DNA of 64,000 nucleotides from Streptomyces sp. LaPpAH-108 (GTDB lineage: Bacteria; Actinomycetota; Actinomycetes; Streptomycetales; Streptomycetaceae). Positions 25,808-33,672 of the stretch are shown here, piece by piece. The stretch lies in NCBI RefSeq assembly GCF_000373625.1, contig NZ_KB891994.1, positions 682,001-746,000 of the forward strand, read 5' to 3'. Numbering within the stretch: position 1 is the first letter of the stretch; every line of letters starts with the position of its first letter. Made by a program: the position numbers and the translations under genes. The notes under the pieces are model-generated. The model saw only the letters and a program-made list of their open reading frames with translations, ran no database searches and was not told the DNA's origin.

Positions 25808-27961
25808 TCAGGACGCGGGCCCCTGCGCCCGGCTCACGTCGTACACCCCCGGCACGTCGCGCATCGCGCGCATCAGGGCCGGGAGGTGTGCGGCGTCGGG
25901 GAGCTGGAGGGTGTAGCTGTGGTGGACGCGCTGCTCGGTGGGCGGGGCCACGGTCGCGGAGATGATCTCGGCGCCCTCCAGGGCCATCGCCTCGGTGAGG
26001 TCGGCCAGCAGATGCGGGCGGCCGAACGATTCAGCGACCAGGGTGACCCGGCATCCGGCGTTGTCCCCCCAGCGCACTCCGACCTCCGTGCGCCCCCGCT
26101 CCCGCATGCGCTCCGCCACCGCGCACTCGGCGCGGTGCACAGTCACCACTCCCCCGCGCACGGCGAAGCCGTCGATCGCGTCGGGCGGCACGGGCGTACA
26201 GCACCCGGCGAGGCGTACGGCCGCCCCGGGCATGTCCACGATCACGTCGGCGGCCGGTGGCCGCTCGGCGGGGGCACCGGCGGCGGGGCGGGCCGGACCG
26301 GAGCCCTCGACCGGACCCTGGCCCTCGGCCGGGGCCTGCGCCTCCTCGGACTGGTCGTCGGCGACGGGGTGGGCCGCGAGCCACCGCTGGATGGCGATGC
26401 GCGCGGCCGGGGTATGGGCGTGCTCCAGCCATTCGCGGGAGGGCTCGGAGGCAGGGTCCTGGCCCATGAGGAGCTGCACGGTGTCGCCGTCGTGCAGGAC
26501 GGTGCTGAGCCGGGCGAGGCGGCCGTTGACGCGGGCGCCGATGCAGGCGTGGGCGTCGTCGCCGTACTGCGCGTAGGCGGCGTCGACGCAGGTGGCGCCC
26601 TCGGGCAGGCCCAGGGTGCCGCCGTCGGGGCGGACGACGGTGATCTCCCGGTCCTGGGCCAGGTCCTCGCGCAGGGTGGACCAGAAGGTGTCGGGGTCGG
26701 GCGCGGCGCGCTGCCAGTCGAGCAGGCGGGAGAGCCAGCCGGGGCGGGTGGGGTCGGCGCGCTCGCCGTCGGCCGCCGCGGACTGTTCCTCGGGCGCCGT
26801 GTAGGGGTTGCCGAGCGCGATCACGCCCGCCTCGGCCGCGCGGTGCATCTGGTGGGTGCGGATGAGGACTTCGGCGATCTGGCCGTCGGCGCGGGCGACG
26901 GCGGTGTGCAGCGACTGGTACAGGTTGAACTTGGGTACGGCGATGAAGTCCTTGAACTCCGAGACGACCGGGGTCATACAGGTGTGCAGCTCTCCGAGGA
27001 CGCCGTAGCAGTCGGCGTCCTCGTTCACCAGGACGAGCAGCCGTCCGAAGTCGGTGCCGCGCAGTTCGCCGCGTTTGCGGCTGACGCGGTGCAGGGAGAC
27101 GAAGTGCCGGGGGCGGATGAGGACTTCGGCGGGGATGTCGGCCTCGCGCAGCACCGCGCGGACCTCTTCGGCGATCTCTTCCAGCGGGTCGTCGGCGCGG
27201 GAGGCGTTCTCCGCGATGAGTTCTCTGACGGTCCGGTACTCCTCCGGGTGGAGGATGGCGAAGACCAGGTCCTCCAGCTCGGTCTTGAGGGCCTGCACAC
27301 CGAGGCGTTCGGCGAGCGGGATGAGGACGTCGCGGGTGACCTTGGCGATGCGCGCCTGTTTCTCGGGGCGCATCACCCCGAGGGTGCGCATGTTGTGCAG
27401 CCGGTCGGCGAGTTTGATCGACATCACGCGCACGTCGTTGCCGGTGGCGACGAGCATCTTGCGGAAGGTCTCGGGCTCGGCGGCGGCTCCGTAGTCGACC
27501 TTCTCCAGCTTGGTGACGCCGTCGACCAGGTAGCGGACCTCCTCCCCGAACTGGTCGCGCACCTGGTCCAGCGTCACCTCGGTGTCCTCGACGGTGTCAT
27601 GGAGCAGGGAGGCGACCAACGTGGTGGTCTCGGCGCCGAGTTGGGCCAGGATCAGGGTGACGGCGAGGGGGTGCGTGATGTACGGCTCGCCGCTCTTGCG
27701 CATCTGGCCCCGGTGCGAGGACTCCGCGAGCAGATAGGCGCGGCGCAGCGGGCCGAGGTCGGCGTCGGGGTGGTGGGCGCGGTGGGCCTCGGCGACGTGC
27801 CCGATGGCGGCCGGGAGCCTGCCCCGGGTGGTGGGGCCCAGCAGCGCGGCCCGGCCGAGGCGGCGCAGGTCGATCCGCGGCCGGGACTTCCTGCGGGCCA
27901 CGGTGGGCGCTGTGGGCGCTACCGGGCCGGCGGTCGCAGGGTTCGTGGCCTCCGCACTCAT
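25808..27961 (-). CDS. rshA: RelA/SpoT homologue (Rsh), (p)ppGpp hydrolase with divergent synthetase
   Basis: 717 residues from ATG 27961, preceded by GGAGG at 5 bp. The HD hydrolase domain looks intact: H83 in SSHRGQ, H97 in ITHPLAV, H121-D122 in LLHDTVEDTE, and VMSIKLADRLHNMRTL. The synthetase domain retains RPRHFVSLHRVSRKRG and FIAVPKFNLYQSLHTAVA but is divergent where canonical enzymes read F-D-D-I-Y-D-L-x-G-x-R; here it is GTDFGRLLVLVNEDADCY. TGS and ACT domains follow (LGLPEGATCVDAAYAQYGDD; FGRPHLLADLTEAMALEGAE). S. coelicolor has a second Rsh called RshA at this locus besides RelA. Upstream of the M1 gene and downstream of dapF by 283 bp. Confidence 0.93.
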   Translation of the reverse strand: MSAEATNPATAGPVAPTAPTVARRKSRPRIDLRRLGRAALLGPTTRGRLPAAIGHVAEAHRAHHPDADLGPLRRAYLLAESSHRGQMRKSGEPYITHPLAVTLILAQLGAETTTLVASLLHDTVEDTEVTLDQVRDQFGEEVRYLVDGVTKLEKVDYGAAAEPETFRKMLVATGNDVRVMSIKLADRLHNMRTLGVMRPEKQARIAKVTRDVLIPLAERLGVQALKTELEDLVFAILHPEEYRTVRELIAENASRADDPLEEIAEEVRAVLREADIPAEVLIRPRHFVSLHRVSRKRGELRGTDFGRLLVLVNEDADCYGVLGELHTCMTPVVSEFKDFIAVPKFNLYQSLHTAVARADGQIAEVLIRTHQMHRAAEAGVIALGNPYTAPEEQSAAADGERADPTRPGWLSRLLDWQRAAPDPDTFWSTLREDLAQDREITVVRPDGGTLGLPEGATCVDAAYAQYGDDAHACIGARVNGRLARLSTVLHDGDTVQLLMGQDPASEPSREWLEHAHTPAARIAIQRWLAAHPVADDQSEEAQAPAEGQGPVEGSGPARPAAGAPAERPPAADVIVDMPGAAVRLAGCCTPVPPDAIDGFAVRGGVVTVHRAECAVAERMRERGRTEVGVRWGDNAGCRVTLVAESFGRPHLLADLTEAMALEGAEIISATVAPPTEQRVHHSYTLQLPDAAHLPALMRAMRDVPGVYDVSRAQGPAS

Positions 27962-28244
27962 GGGCACCTCCGGCTCGTGGACCGGTGGACGGGGCTGCAG
28001 GGCGTACGCGGCTCAGGGATGGCGACGTTCCCCCGTCCGTGCCGGTGCTTGATGCTACCGAGCCCATCACGCGCGACCGACCGCCTCCCGCCGAGCGTGA
28101 AACGGATCACCCATTCGAGCGATGGAAATGAGGTTTGAGGTTTGCGCCACCTGGCCTGAAGTCGCCCGCGATTTCGAACCGGGCCGGTCGCGCAGCCGCT
28201 CCCGCCCCGGCGTCCTGAGTCGCCGGGGCCGAGGTCCGGCCTGG

Positions 28245-29132
28245 TCAGCCGAGTGCGTTCGCCAGCCATGCGGCGTCGATCTCGCCCTCGGCGACGATCA
28301 CGGCGGGGCCCGTCATCTCGATCTCTCCGTCGGGCCGCTCGGTGATGACCAGACGGCCGCCGGGCACGTCCACGGTGTACGTCGCCGGGAGGCCGGTCAC
28401 GGCCGGGTCGGCGCCGTCGCGGCGGGCGGTGGCCACGGCGACGGCGCAGGCGCCGGTGCCGCAGGAGCGGGTCTCGCCGGAGCCGCGCTCGTGCACGCGC
28501 ATCGCGACGTGGCGGGGGGCCCGGTCGGCCACGAACTCGACGTTGACACCGTCGGGGTAGGCACCGGCGGGGCTCACGGGCGGGGCGTCGTACAAGGTGC
28601 CCGCGTGGTCCAGGTCGGCCACGAAGGCGACGGCGTGCGGGTTGCCCATGTTCACGTTCCGCGCGGGCCAGCTGCGCTCGCCGACGGTCACCGTGATCTC
28701 GCCCTCGGGGAGGCTCGCGCGGCCCATGCCGACGGTGATGTCGCCCTGGGTGTCGAGGGAGGCGGCCTTGTCGATGTGGACGCGCTTCACCCCGCCGCGC
28801 GTGGCGATCGCGAGGTCACCTTCGCCCACATGTCCGGCGTGCTGGAGGTAGCGCGCGAACACACGGACGCCGTTGCCGCACATCTCCGCGATCGAGCCGT
28901 CGCTGTTGCGGTAGTCCATGAACCACTCGGCCTCGCCGGCCATGTCCTTGGCCTCGGGGTGGGCGGCGGACCGCACCACGTGCAGCACCCCGTCACCCCC
29001 GATGCCGGCGCGGCGGTCGCACAGCGCGGCGACGGCGGCCGGGGACAGGTCGAGGGCGTTCTCGGGGTCCGGAACGATCACGAAGTCGTTCTCGGTGCCG
29101 TGGCCCTTGAGGAAGGCGATCCGCGTGCTCAT
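28245..29132 (-). CDS. dapF: Diaminopimelate epimerase
   Basis: Converts LL- to meso-diaminopimelate for lysine and peptidoglycan. Streptomyces walls use LL-DAP, so here it mainly serves lysine synthesis. 295 residues from ATG 29132. Both catalytic cysteines are visible: MCGNGVRVFARYL and SCGTGACAVAVATA. Substrate contacts lie in KGHGTENDFV, YRNSDGS, VNMGNPHAV and ERGSGETRSCG. Same strand as the membrane protein and miaA upstream (153 bp gap). Two TTGTCCACA sequences lie 53-93 bp upstream. Confidence 0.96.
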   Translation of the reverse strand: MSTRIAFLKGHGTENDFVIVPDPENALDLSPAAVAALCDRRAGIGGDGVLHVVRSAAHPEAKDMAGEAEWFMDYRNSDGSIAEMCGNGVRVFARYLQHAGHVGEGDLAIATRGGVKRVHIDKAASLDTQGDITVGMGRASLPEGEITVTVGERSWPARNVNMGNPHAVAFVADLDHAGTLYDAPPVSPAGAYPDGVNVEFVADRAPRHVAMRVHERGSGETRSCGTGACAVAVATARRDGADPAVTGLPATYTVDVPGGRLVITERPDGEIEMTGPAVIVAEGEIDAAWLANALG

Positions 29133-29184
29133 GGATTCGATCGTACGGCGTCACGGGCGAGGCCGTGCTGTGGGCCCGCTGCCC

Positions 29185-29225
29185 TGTGGACAACCCGTCG
29201 CCGCCCCGTCGACCCCTGTGGACAA
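29185..29225 (-). promoter_or_regulatory. Pair of DnaA-box-like 9-mers upstream of dapF
   Basis: Two exact TTGTCCACA sequences on the minus strand (29185-29193 and 29217-29225), 32 bp apart, in the dapF promoter region. TTGTCCACA is the preferred Streptomyces DnaA box. A similar pair occurs at 41089-41131. Binding is inference. Confidence 0.5.
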
Positions 29226-29285
29226 CGCATCGCCGCGCTGGTGAGGGCGCGCTCAGCCGCAGACGCGCCAAGGCAGCAGACGCGC

Positions 29286-29795
29286 TCAGCGCAGCCGGGC
29301 CACCCGCCATACGGCGAGGACGGCGACGACCGCGACCACGAGCGCGTAGGCGAGCACGACCCGCCAGTCCGGGCGGCGGCCGGAGCCGCGCGCGGGCAGA
29401 CCGGGCCAGGTGTAGCCGACCCGGCGGGCGGCCATCATGCCCCAGCCCGCCGCGCAGGAGCAGATCAGCAGGCCCAGCATGGCGATCACCGCGCCGCTGT
29501 CGCCGAAGTCGAAGGCGAGCGGGAAGGCGAACATCAGGGAGCCGAGCGCGGCCAGACCCACGATGGGCGCGAGCTGCCAGATGCGCAGCCGCCGCTGCGG
29601 CCGCAGCTCGACCTCGACCTCCGGACCGCTCGCGTACATCTCCTCGGGCGCGGGTCCGTCGGCGGTCACGCCGCCCGCCACGTCCTCGGGTCCGTCGTCG
29701 GTCAGATGGTCCTCGCCCCGGTCCGGCTCGTCACCGTCGGTGGTGACGTGCTCGGTGCCTGGTGCGGTGTCACGAGGGCCGGCCTCCATCGCCAC
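29286..29795 (-). CDS. Membrane protein of unknown function
   Basis: About 169 residues. I start at GTG 29795 because GGGAGG lies 4-5 bp upstream; ATG at 29789 is the alternative. The first ~70 residues are acidic and hydrophilic. Three membrane helices follow: APIVGLAALGSLMFAFPLAF, SGAVIAMLGLLICSCAAGWG and, after a basic loop, VVLAYALVVAVVAVLAVWRV. No recognised domain. Lies between miaA and dapF on the same strand, a conserved position in Streptomyces; co-transcription with dapF is plausible. Confidence 0.72.
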   Translation of the reverse strand: MAMEAGPRDTAPGTEHVTTDGDEPDRGEDHLTDDGPEDVAGGVTADGPAPEEMYASGPEVEVELRPQRRLRIWQLAPIVGLAALGSLMFAFPLAFDFGDSGAVIAMLGLLICSCAAGWGMMAARRVGYTWPGLPARGSGRRPDWRVVLAYALVVAVVAVLAVWRVARLR

Positions 29796-29897
29796 GCGCC
29801 CTCCCAACTAGGACTTCCACTGGTCGATCGAAGCTCGATGATGGCACGGCGCCGAAGGCCGCGTTGACCGGCGGCGCATCCCGATGCCATGACGTGA

Positions 29898-30836
29898 TCA
29901 GGCTGTGACCGGTCGTTCGACCAACGTGAGCGCCCGCTCGGGAAGTTCCCCCCGGTCGGCCGCCGCGCCGCTCAGCCACTCCACTCGGGGATCACGGCGG
30001 AACCAGGTGTCCTGGCGGCGCGCGAAGCGCTTGGTGGCGCGCACGGTCTCGGCGCGCGCCTCCTCCTCGGTGCACTCCCCGGCCAGCGCCGACAGGAGTT
30101 GCTGGTAGCCGAGCGCGCGGGACGCCGTACGTCCCTCGCGCAGCCCCTCGGCCTCCAGGGCGCGTACCTCGTCCACGAGTCCGGCCTCCCACATGACGTC
30201 GACACGGCGCGCGATGCGCTCGTCGAGTTCGGGGCGGGCGACGTCGACGCCGATCTGGACGGTGTCGTAGATCGAGTCGTGGCCGGGGAGGTTGGCGGTG
30301 AAGGGCTTGCCGGTGATCTCGATCACCTCCAGGGCGCGGACGATGCGGCGGCCGTTGCCGGGCAGGATGGCGCGGGCGGCGTCGGGGTCGGCGGCGGCCA
30401 GGCGCGCGTGCAGGGCGCCGGGGCCGCGCAGGGTCAGCTCCTCCTCCAGGCGGGCCCTGACCTCGGGGTCGGTGCCGGGGAACTCCAGGTTGTCGATGGC
30501 GCCGCGCACATAGAGGCCGGAGCCGCCGACCAGGATCGGCCAGCGGCCCTCGGCGAGCAGGGCGTCGATCCGCGCGCGGGCGAGCTTCTGGTACTCGGCG
30601 ACGGAGGCGGTCACCGTGACGTCCCAGATGTCCATGAGGTGGTGCGGTACGCCGCCGCGTTCCTGCGGCGTCAGCTTGGCGGTGCCGATGTCCATGCCCC
30701 GGTACAGCTGCATGGAGTCGGCGTTGATGACCTCGCCGCCCAGCCGCTGGGCCAGGAAGACGCCGAGATCGGACTTTCCGGCCGCGGTGGGTCCGACGAC
30801 GGCGATGACACGGGGGGCGCGGGATGCACTGCTCAC
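29898..30836 (-). CDS. miaA: tRNA dimethylallyltransferase
   Basis: Adds a dimethylallyl group to N6 of A37 in tRNAs reading codons that start with U. 312 residues from GTG 30836. P-loop VVGPTAAGKSDLG, substrate motifs EVINADSMQLYRGMDIGTAK, PHHLMDIWDV, PILVGGSGLYVRGAIDN and the tRNA-binding FARRQDTWFRRD are all present. Its product is the substrate of MiaB, encoded 1.3 kb upstream at 32092-33621, so both steps of ms2i6A37 formation are made from this locus. In Streptomyces this modification supports decoding of UUA by the bldA tRNA. Confidence 0.97.
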   Translation of the reverse strand: MSSASRAPRVIAVVGPTAAGKSDLGVFLAQRLGGEVINADSMQLYRGMDIGTAKLTPQERGGVPHHLMDIWDVTVTASVAEYQKLARARIDALLAEGRWPILVGGSGLYVRGAIDNLEFPGTDPEVRARLEEELTLRGPGALHARLAAADPDAARAILPGNGRRIVRALEVIEITGKPFTANLPGHDSIYDTVQIGVDVARPELDERIARRVDVMWEAGLVDEVRALEAEGLREGRTASRALGYQQLLSALAGECTEEEARAETVRATKRFARRQDTWFRRDPRVEWLSGAAADRGELPERALTLVERPVTA

Positions 30837-31009
30837 CGCACCAGTTTCGCAAACCCCGGGGCCCGGTCTCCAACGAGTGATGTTCTGCGGGCGGTGTGTG
30901 AGATGGGCAACCGGAGCGGATCCGGGGTGTGACACGCGGTGCGCACGGGTAAACGTTCCCCCGCAAGCAGGCGCATCACGCGCAATTGGGTGTTTTCGGA
31001 AGGTGGATC

Positions 31010-31252
31010 ATGGGTCTGTTCGACAACGTGAAGGCCGGTCTCGACACGGCTAAGGAGAAGGCGGCGGACCTGGCCCGCGAGCACGGCGACAAGGTCCAGG
31101 ACGGCATCGACAAGGCCGCCCACCTCGTCGACGAGCGGACCAAGGGCAAGTACAGCGACAAGATCCACGCCGGTACGGACAAGGCGAAGGAGGCCGTGGA
31201 GCGGCTCGGCCACCAGGACGACGAGAAGCCCGAGGCGGACAAGAAGCCCTAG
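31010..31252 (+). CDS. Antitoxin-like small protein (Rv0909/MT0933 family)
   Basis: 80 residues from ATG 31010 with GAAGGTGG upstream. The highly charged, helical sequence MGLFDNVKAGLDTAKEKAAD, then HGDKVQDGIDKAAHLVDERT and GKYSDKIHAG matches the MT0933-type antitoxin family. In Mycobacterium tuberculosis the family pairs with a toxin (Rv0910), but no toxin gene is adjacent here: the neighbours are miaA (divergent) and a LigB-like gene (convergent, sharing the stop CTAG). In Streptomyces such proteins may be general stress or scaffold proteins instead; the antitoxin name is family-based only. Confidence 0.8.
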   Translation: MGLFDNVKAGLDTAKEKAADLAREHGDKVQDGIDKAAHLVDERTKGKYSDKIHAGTDKAKEAVERLGHQDDEKPEADKKP

Positions 31253-31959
31253 CTCCAGGAGGCCACCAGGTACCCGACGCCGTAGGGGGCGTCGTCGTAC
31301 AGCAGGGTGCCGCTGAGGTCCGCGCCGTCGGCCGCTCCGGCGAGGACCTGCCAGGGGGCGCGGCCGGAGGCCTTCAGCTCGCGGGCGAGCCCGGCGTCCA
31401 GGGCGGTGAGGGCCGCCGGGTCGGCCGTCGCGAGGGCCCGGGCGGCCTCCGCGTCGAAGGGGGCGGCGCGCTCGTCGAGATAGCCGGGTGCCTTCACGGT
31501 ACGGCAGGCGCTGCCGTCGCCCATCACCAGCAGGGCCGTCCGCCCGTCCTCGGCGCCGATCACGCGGCCCAGCGCGGCACACCGCTCGGGCGTGAGCGTG
31601 TCCTGCACGCCGACGCCCTCGACCGGGGACTCCGCCCAGCCGCAGCGCTCCAGCAGCGAGGCGGCCACGGCCAGCGAGTACGGCAGCTCAGGGGCGTCGG
31701 CTCCGGCGTCGGCCGCCGGGCCGAGCCGTACGGCCAGGTCGACGCCGAAGCCCCGGAAGGAACCCGGGGTGCCCTGCGCGTAGAGGCCGCCGCGCTCGTC
31801 GGGGCCGACGATCATCAGCCGGTCCGGGCGGGCCGCGGCGAGGACGCCCAGCGCCTCCGCGCAGGCGGCGCGGGCGGCGTCCAGTTCGGGTGCGGCGCCC
31901 GAGGCGACCTCGGGGACGAGCAGGGGCGGGCAGGGGCAGACGGCGGCTGCGACAAGCAT
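31249..31959 (-). CDS. Class III extradiol dioxygenase-like protein (LigB/MEMO fold)
   Basis: 236 residues from ATG 31959. The pattern MLVAAAVCPCPPLLVPEVAS, then RPDRLMIVGPDE, TALLVMGDGSACRTVKAPGY and WQVLAGAADGADLSGTLLYD recalls LigB-type proteins found next to miaB and miaA in actinobacteria. The usual iron-binding His pair (HxP...H) is not obvious, since CPCPPL occupies the expected place, so dioxygenase activity is doubtful. Stop codon overlaps that of the convergent antitoxin-like gene in a shared CTAG. Likely in one transcript with miaB (132 bp gap). Confidence 0.75.
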   Translation of the reverse strand: MLVAAAVCPCPPLLVPEVASGAAPELDAARAACAEALGVLAAARPDRLMIVGPDERGGLYAQGTPGSFRGFGVDLAVRLGPAADAGADAPELPYSLAVAASLLERCGWAESPVEGVGVQDTLTPERCAALGRVIGAEDGRTALLVMGDGSACRTVKAPGYLDERAAPFDAEAARALATADPAALTALDAGLARELKASGRAPWQVLAGAADGADLSGTLLYDDAPYGVGYLVASWS

Positions 31960-32091
31960 GATCGGCAGGGTATCCCCGTGCGGCGGTGAACCCGCCCCAC
32001 CCGTCGGTCGCACGCGTCGCACAAGGGCCCCGGTCCGGACGACGCCGGGCCGGGGCACCTCGTAGCCGGGGCCACCTCGTATCGGGCGCTG

Positions 32092-33621
32092 TCAGTCGCA
32101 GCCGCAGCCGCTCGCCGCGACCGGCAGCGGCTCGGGGACGCCGATCTTGGGCAGGCCGAGCATCACGCCGGGCTGCTTGGCGGCGGCCTCGGCGACATTG
32201 CGCTTCTCCCAGGCGTCGCCCGCGCGGGTGCGGCGCACGGCGAGGACGGGGCCCTCGGCGAGGAGGTGGTGCGGGGCGGCGTAGGTGACCTCGACGGTGA
32301 CCATGTCGCCGGGGCGGACCTCCTCGTCCGGCTTGGTGAAGTGGACCAGGCGGTTGTCGGGGGCGCGGCCGGACAGCCGGTGGGTGGCGCCGTCCTTGCG
32401 GCCCTCGCCCTCCGCGACCATCAGCTCCAGGGTGCGGCCGACCTGCTTCTTGTTCTCCTCCCAGGAGATCTCCTCCTGGAGGGCGACAAGACGCTCGTAG
32501 CGCGCCTGCACGACCTCCTTGGGGATCTGGTTCTCCATGGTCGCGGCGGGGGTGCCGGGCCGCTTGGAGTACTGGAAGGTGAACGCCTGCGTGAAGCGGG
32601 CCTCGCGCACGACGTGCAGCGTCTCCTCGAAGTCCTCCTCGGTCTCGCCGGGGAAGCCCACGATGATGTCGGTCGTGATGGCGGCGTGCGGGATGGCCGC
32701 GCGGACCTTCTCGATGATCCCGAGGTAGCGCTCCTGGCGGTAGGAACGGCGCATGGCCTTGAGCACCGTGTCCGAGCCGGACTGGAGCGGCATGTGCAGC
32801 TGCGGCATCACGTTCGGCGTCTCGGCCATGGCGGCGATCACGTCGTCGGTGAAGTCGCGGGGGTGGGGGGAGGTGAAGCGGACGCGCTCCAGGCCCTCGA
32901 CCTTGCCGCAGGCCCGCAGCAGCTTGCTGAACGCCTCGCGGTCGCCGATGTCGGAGCCGTAGGCGTTGACGTTCTGGCCGAGCAGGGTGATCTCGGAGAC
33001 GCCCTCGCCGACCAGCGCCTCGATCTCGGCGAGGATGTCGCCGGTCCTGCGGTCCTTCTCCTTGCCGCGCAGCGCCGGGACGATGCAGAAGGTGCAGGTG
33101 TTGTTGCAGCCGACGGAGATCGACACCCAGGCCGCGTACGCGCTCTCGCGCCGGGTCGGCAGCGTGGAGGGGAACGCCTCCAGCGACTCGGCGATCTCGA
33201 CCTGCGCCTCCTCCTGGACGCGGGCGCGCTCCAGCAGCACGGGGAGCTTGCCGATGTTGTGCGTGCCGAAGACGACGTCGACCCACGGCGCCCGCTTCAC
33301 GATGGTGTCGCGGTCCTTCTGCGCGAGGCAGCCGCCGACCGCGATCTGCATCCCGGGCCGCGACGCCTTCCGCGGCGCGAGCCGTCCGAGGTTGCCGTAG
33401 AGCCGGTTGTCGGCGTTCTCACGGACCGCGCAGGTGTTGAAGACGACGACGTCGGCGTCCCCGTCGGCATCCTCCGGCGCCCGTACGTACCCGGCGTCCT
33501 CCAGCAGCCCGGACAACCGCTCGGAGTCGTGGACGTTCATCTGACACCCGTAGGTGCGGATTTCGTACGTCTTGGCTGAGAGAACGTCCACTGCCGGGCT
33601 CCGGTCGCTGCTGCTGGTCAT
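32092..33621 (-). CDS. miaB: tRNA-2-methylthio-N6-dimethylallyladenosine synthase
   Basis: Radical SAM methylthiotransferase that thiomethylates i6A37 in tRNA. 509 residues from ATG 33621. The N-terminal MTTase domain holds its three cluster Cys (YGCQMN, FNTCAVRENAD, VGGCLAQ). The radical SAM motif is VGCNNTCTFCIVP, followed by LLGQNVNAYG, RFTSPHPRDF and MPLQSGSDTVLKAMRRSY. A C-terminal TRAM domain begins near VGRTLELMVAEGEG. The C-terminus ends GCGCD, a small extra Cys pair. Acts after MiaA. Confidence 0.97.
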   Translation of the reverse strand: MTSSSDRSPAVDVLSAKTYEIRTYGCQMNVHDSERLSGLLEDAGYVRAPEDADGDADVVVFNTCAVRENADNRLYGNLGRLAPRKASRPGMQIAVGGCLAQKDRDTIVKRAPWVDVVFGTHNIGKLPVLLERARVQEEAQVEIAESLEAFPSTLPTRRESAYAAWVSISVGCNNTCTFCIVPALRGKEKDRRTGDILAEIEALVGEGVSEITLLGQNVNAYGSDIGDREAFSKLLRACGKVEGLERVRFTSPHPRDFTDDVIAAMAETPNVMPQLHMPLQSGSDTVLKAMRRSYRQERYLGIIEKVRAAIPHAAITTDIIVGFPGETEEDFEETLHVVREARFTQAFTFQYSKRPGTPAATMENQIPKEVVQARYERLVALQEEISWEENKKQVGRTLELMVAEGEGRKDGATHRLSGRAPDNRLVHFTKPDEEVRPGDMVTVEVTYAAPHHLLAEGPVLAVRRTRAGDAWEKRNVAEAAAKQPGVMLGLPKIGVPEPLPVAASGCGCD

Positions 33622-33672
33622 GCATCAAGGGTAGGGGGTCCGGCGGACCGCCGATGCGGCCCTCCTGTCCGG

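Noticed and set aside
28122..29867. Long plus-strand frame covering dapF and the membrane gene
   Set aside because: Antisense shadow of dapF, whose catalytic motifs are certain.
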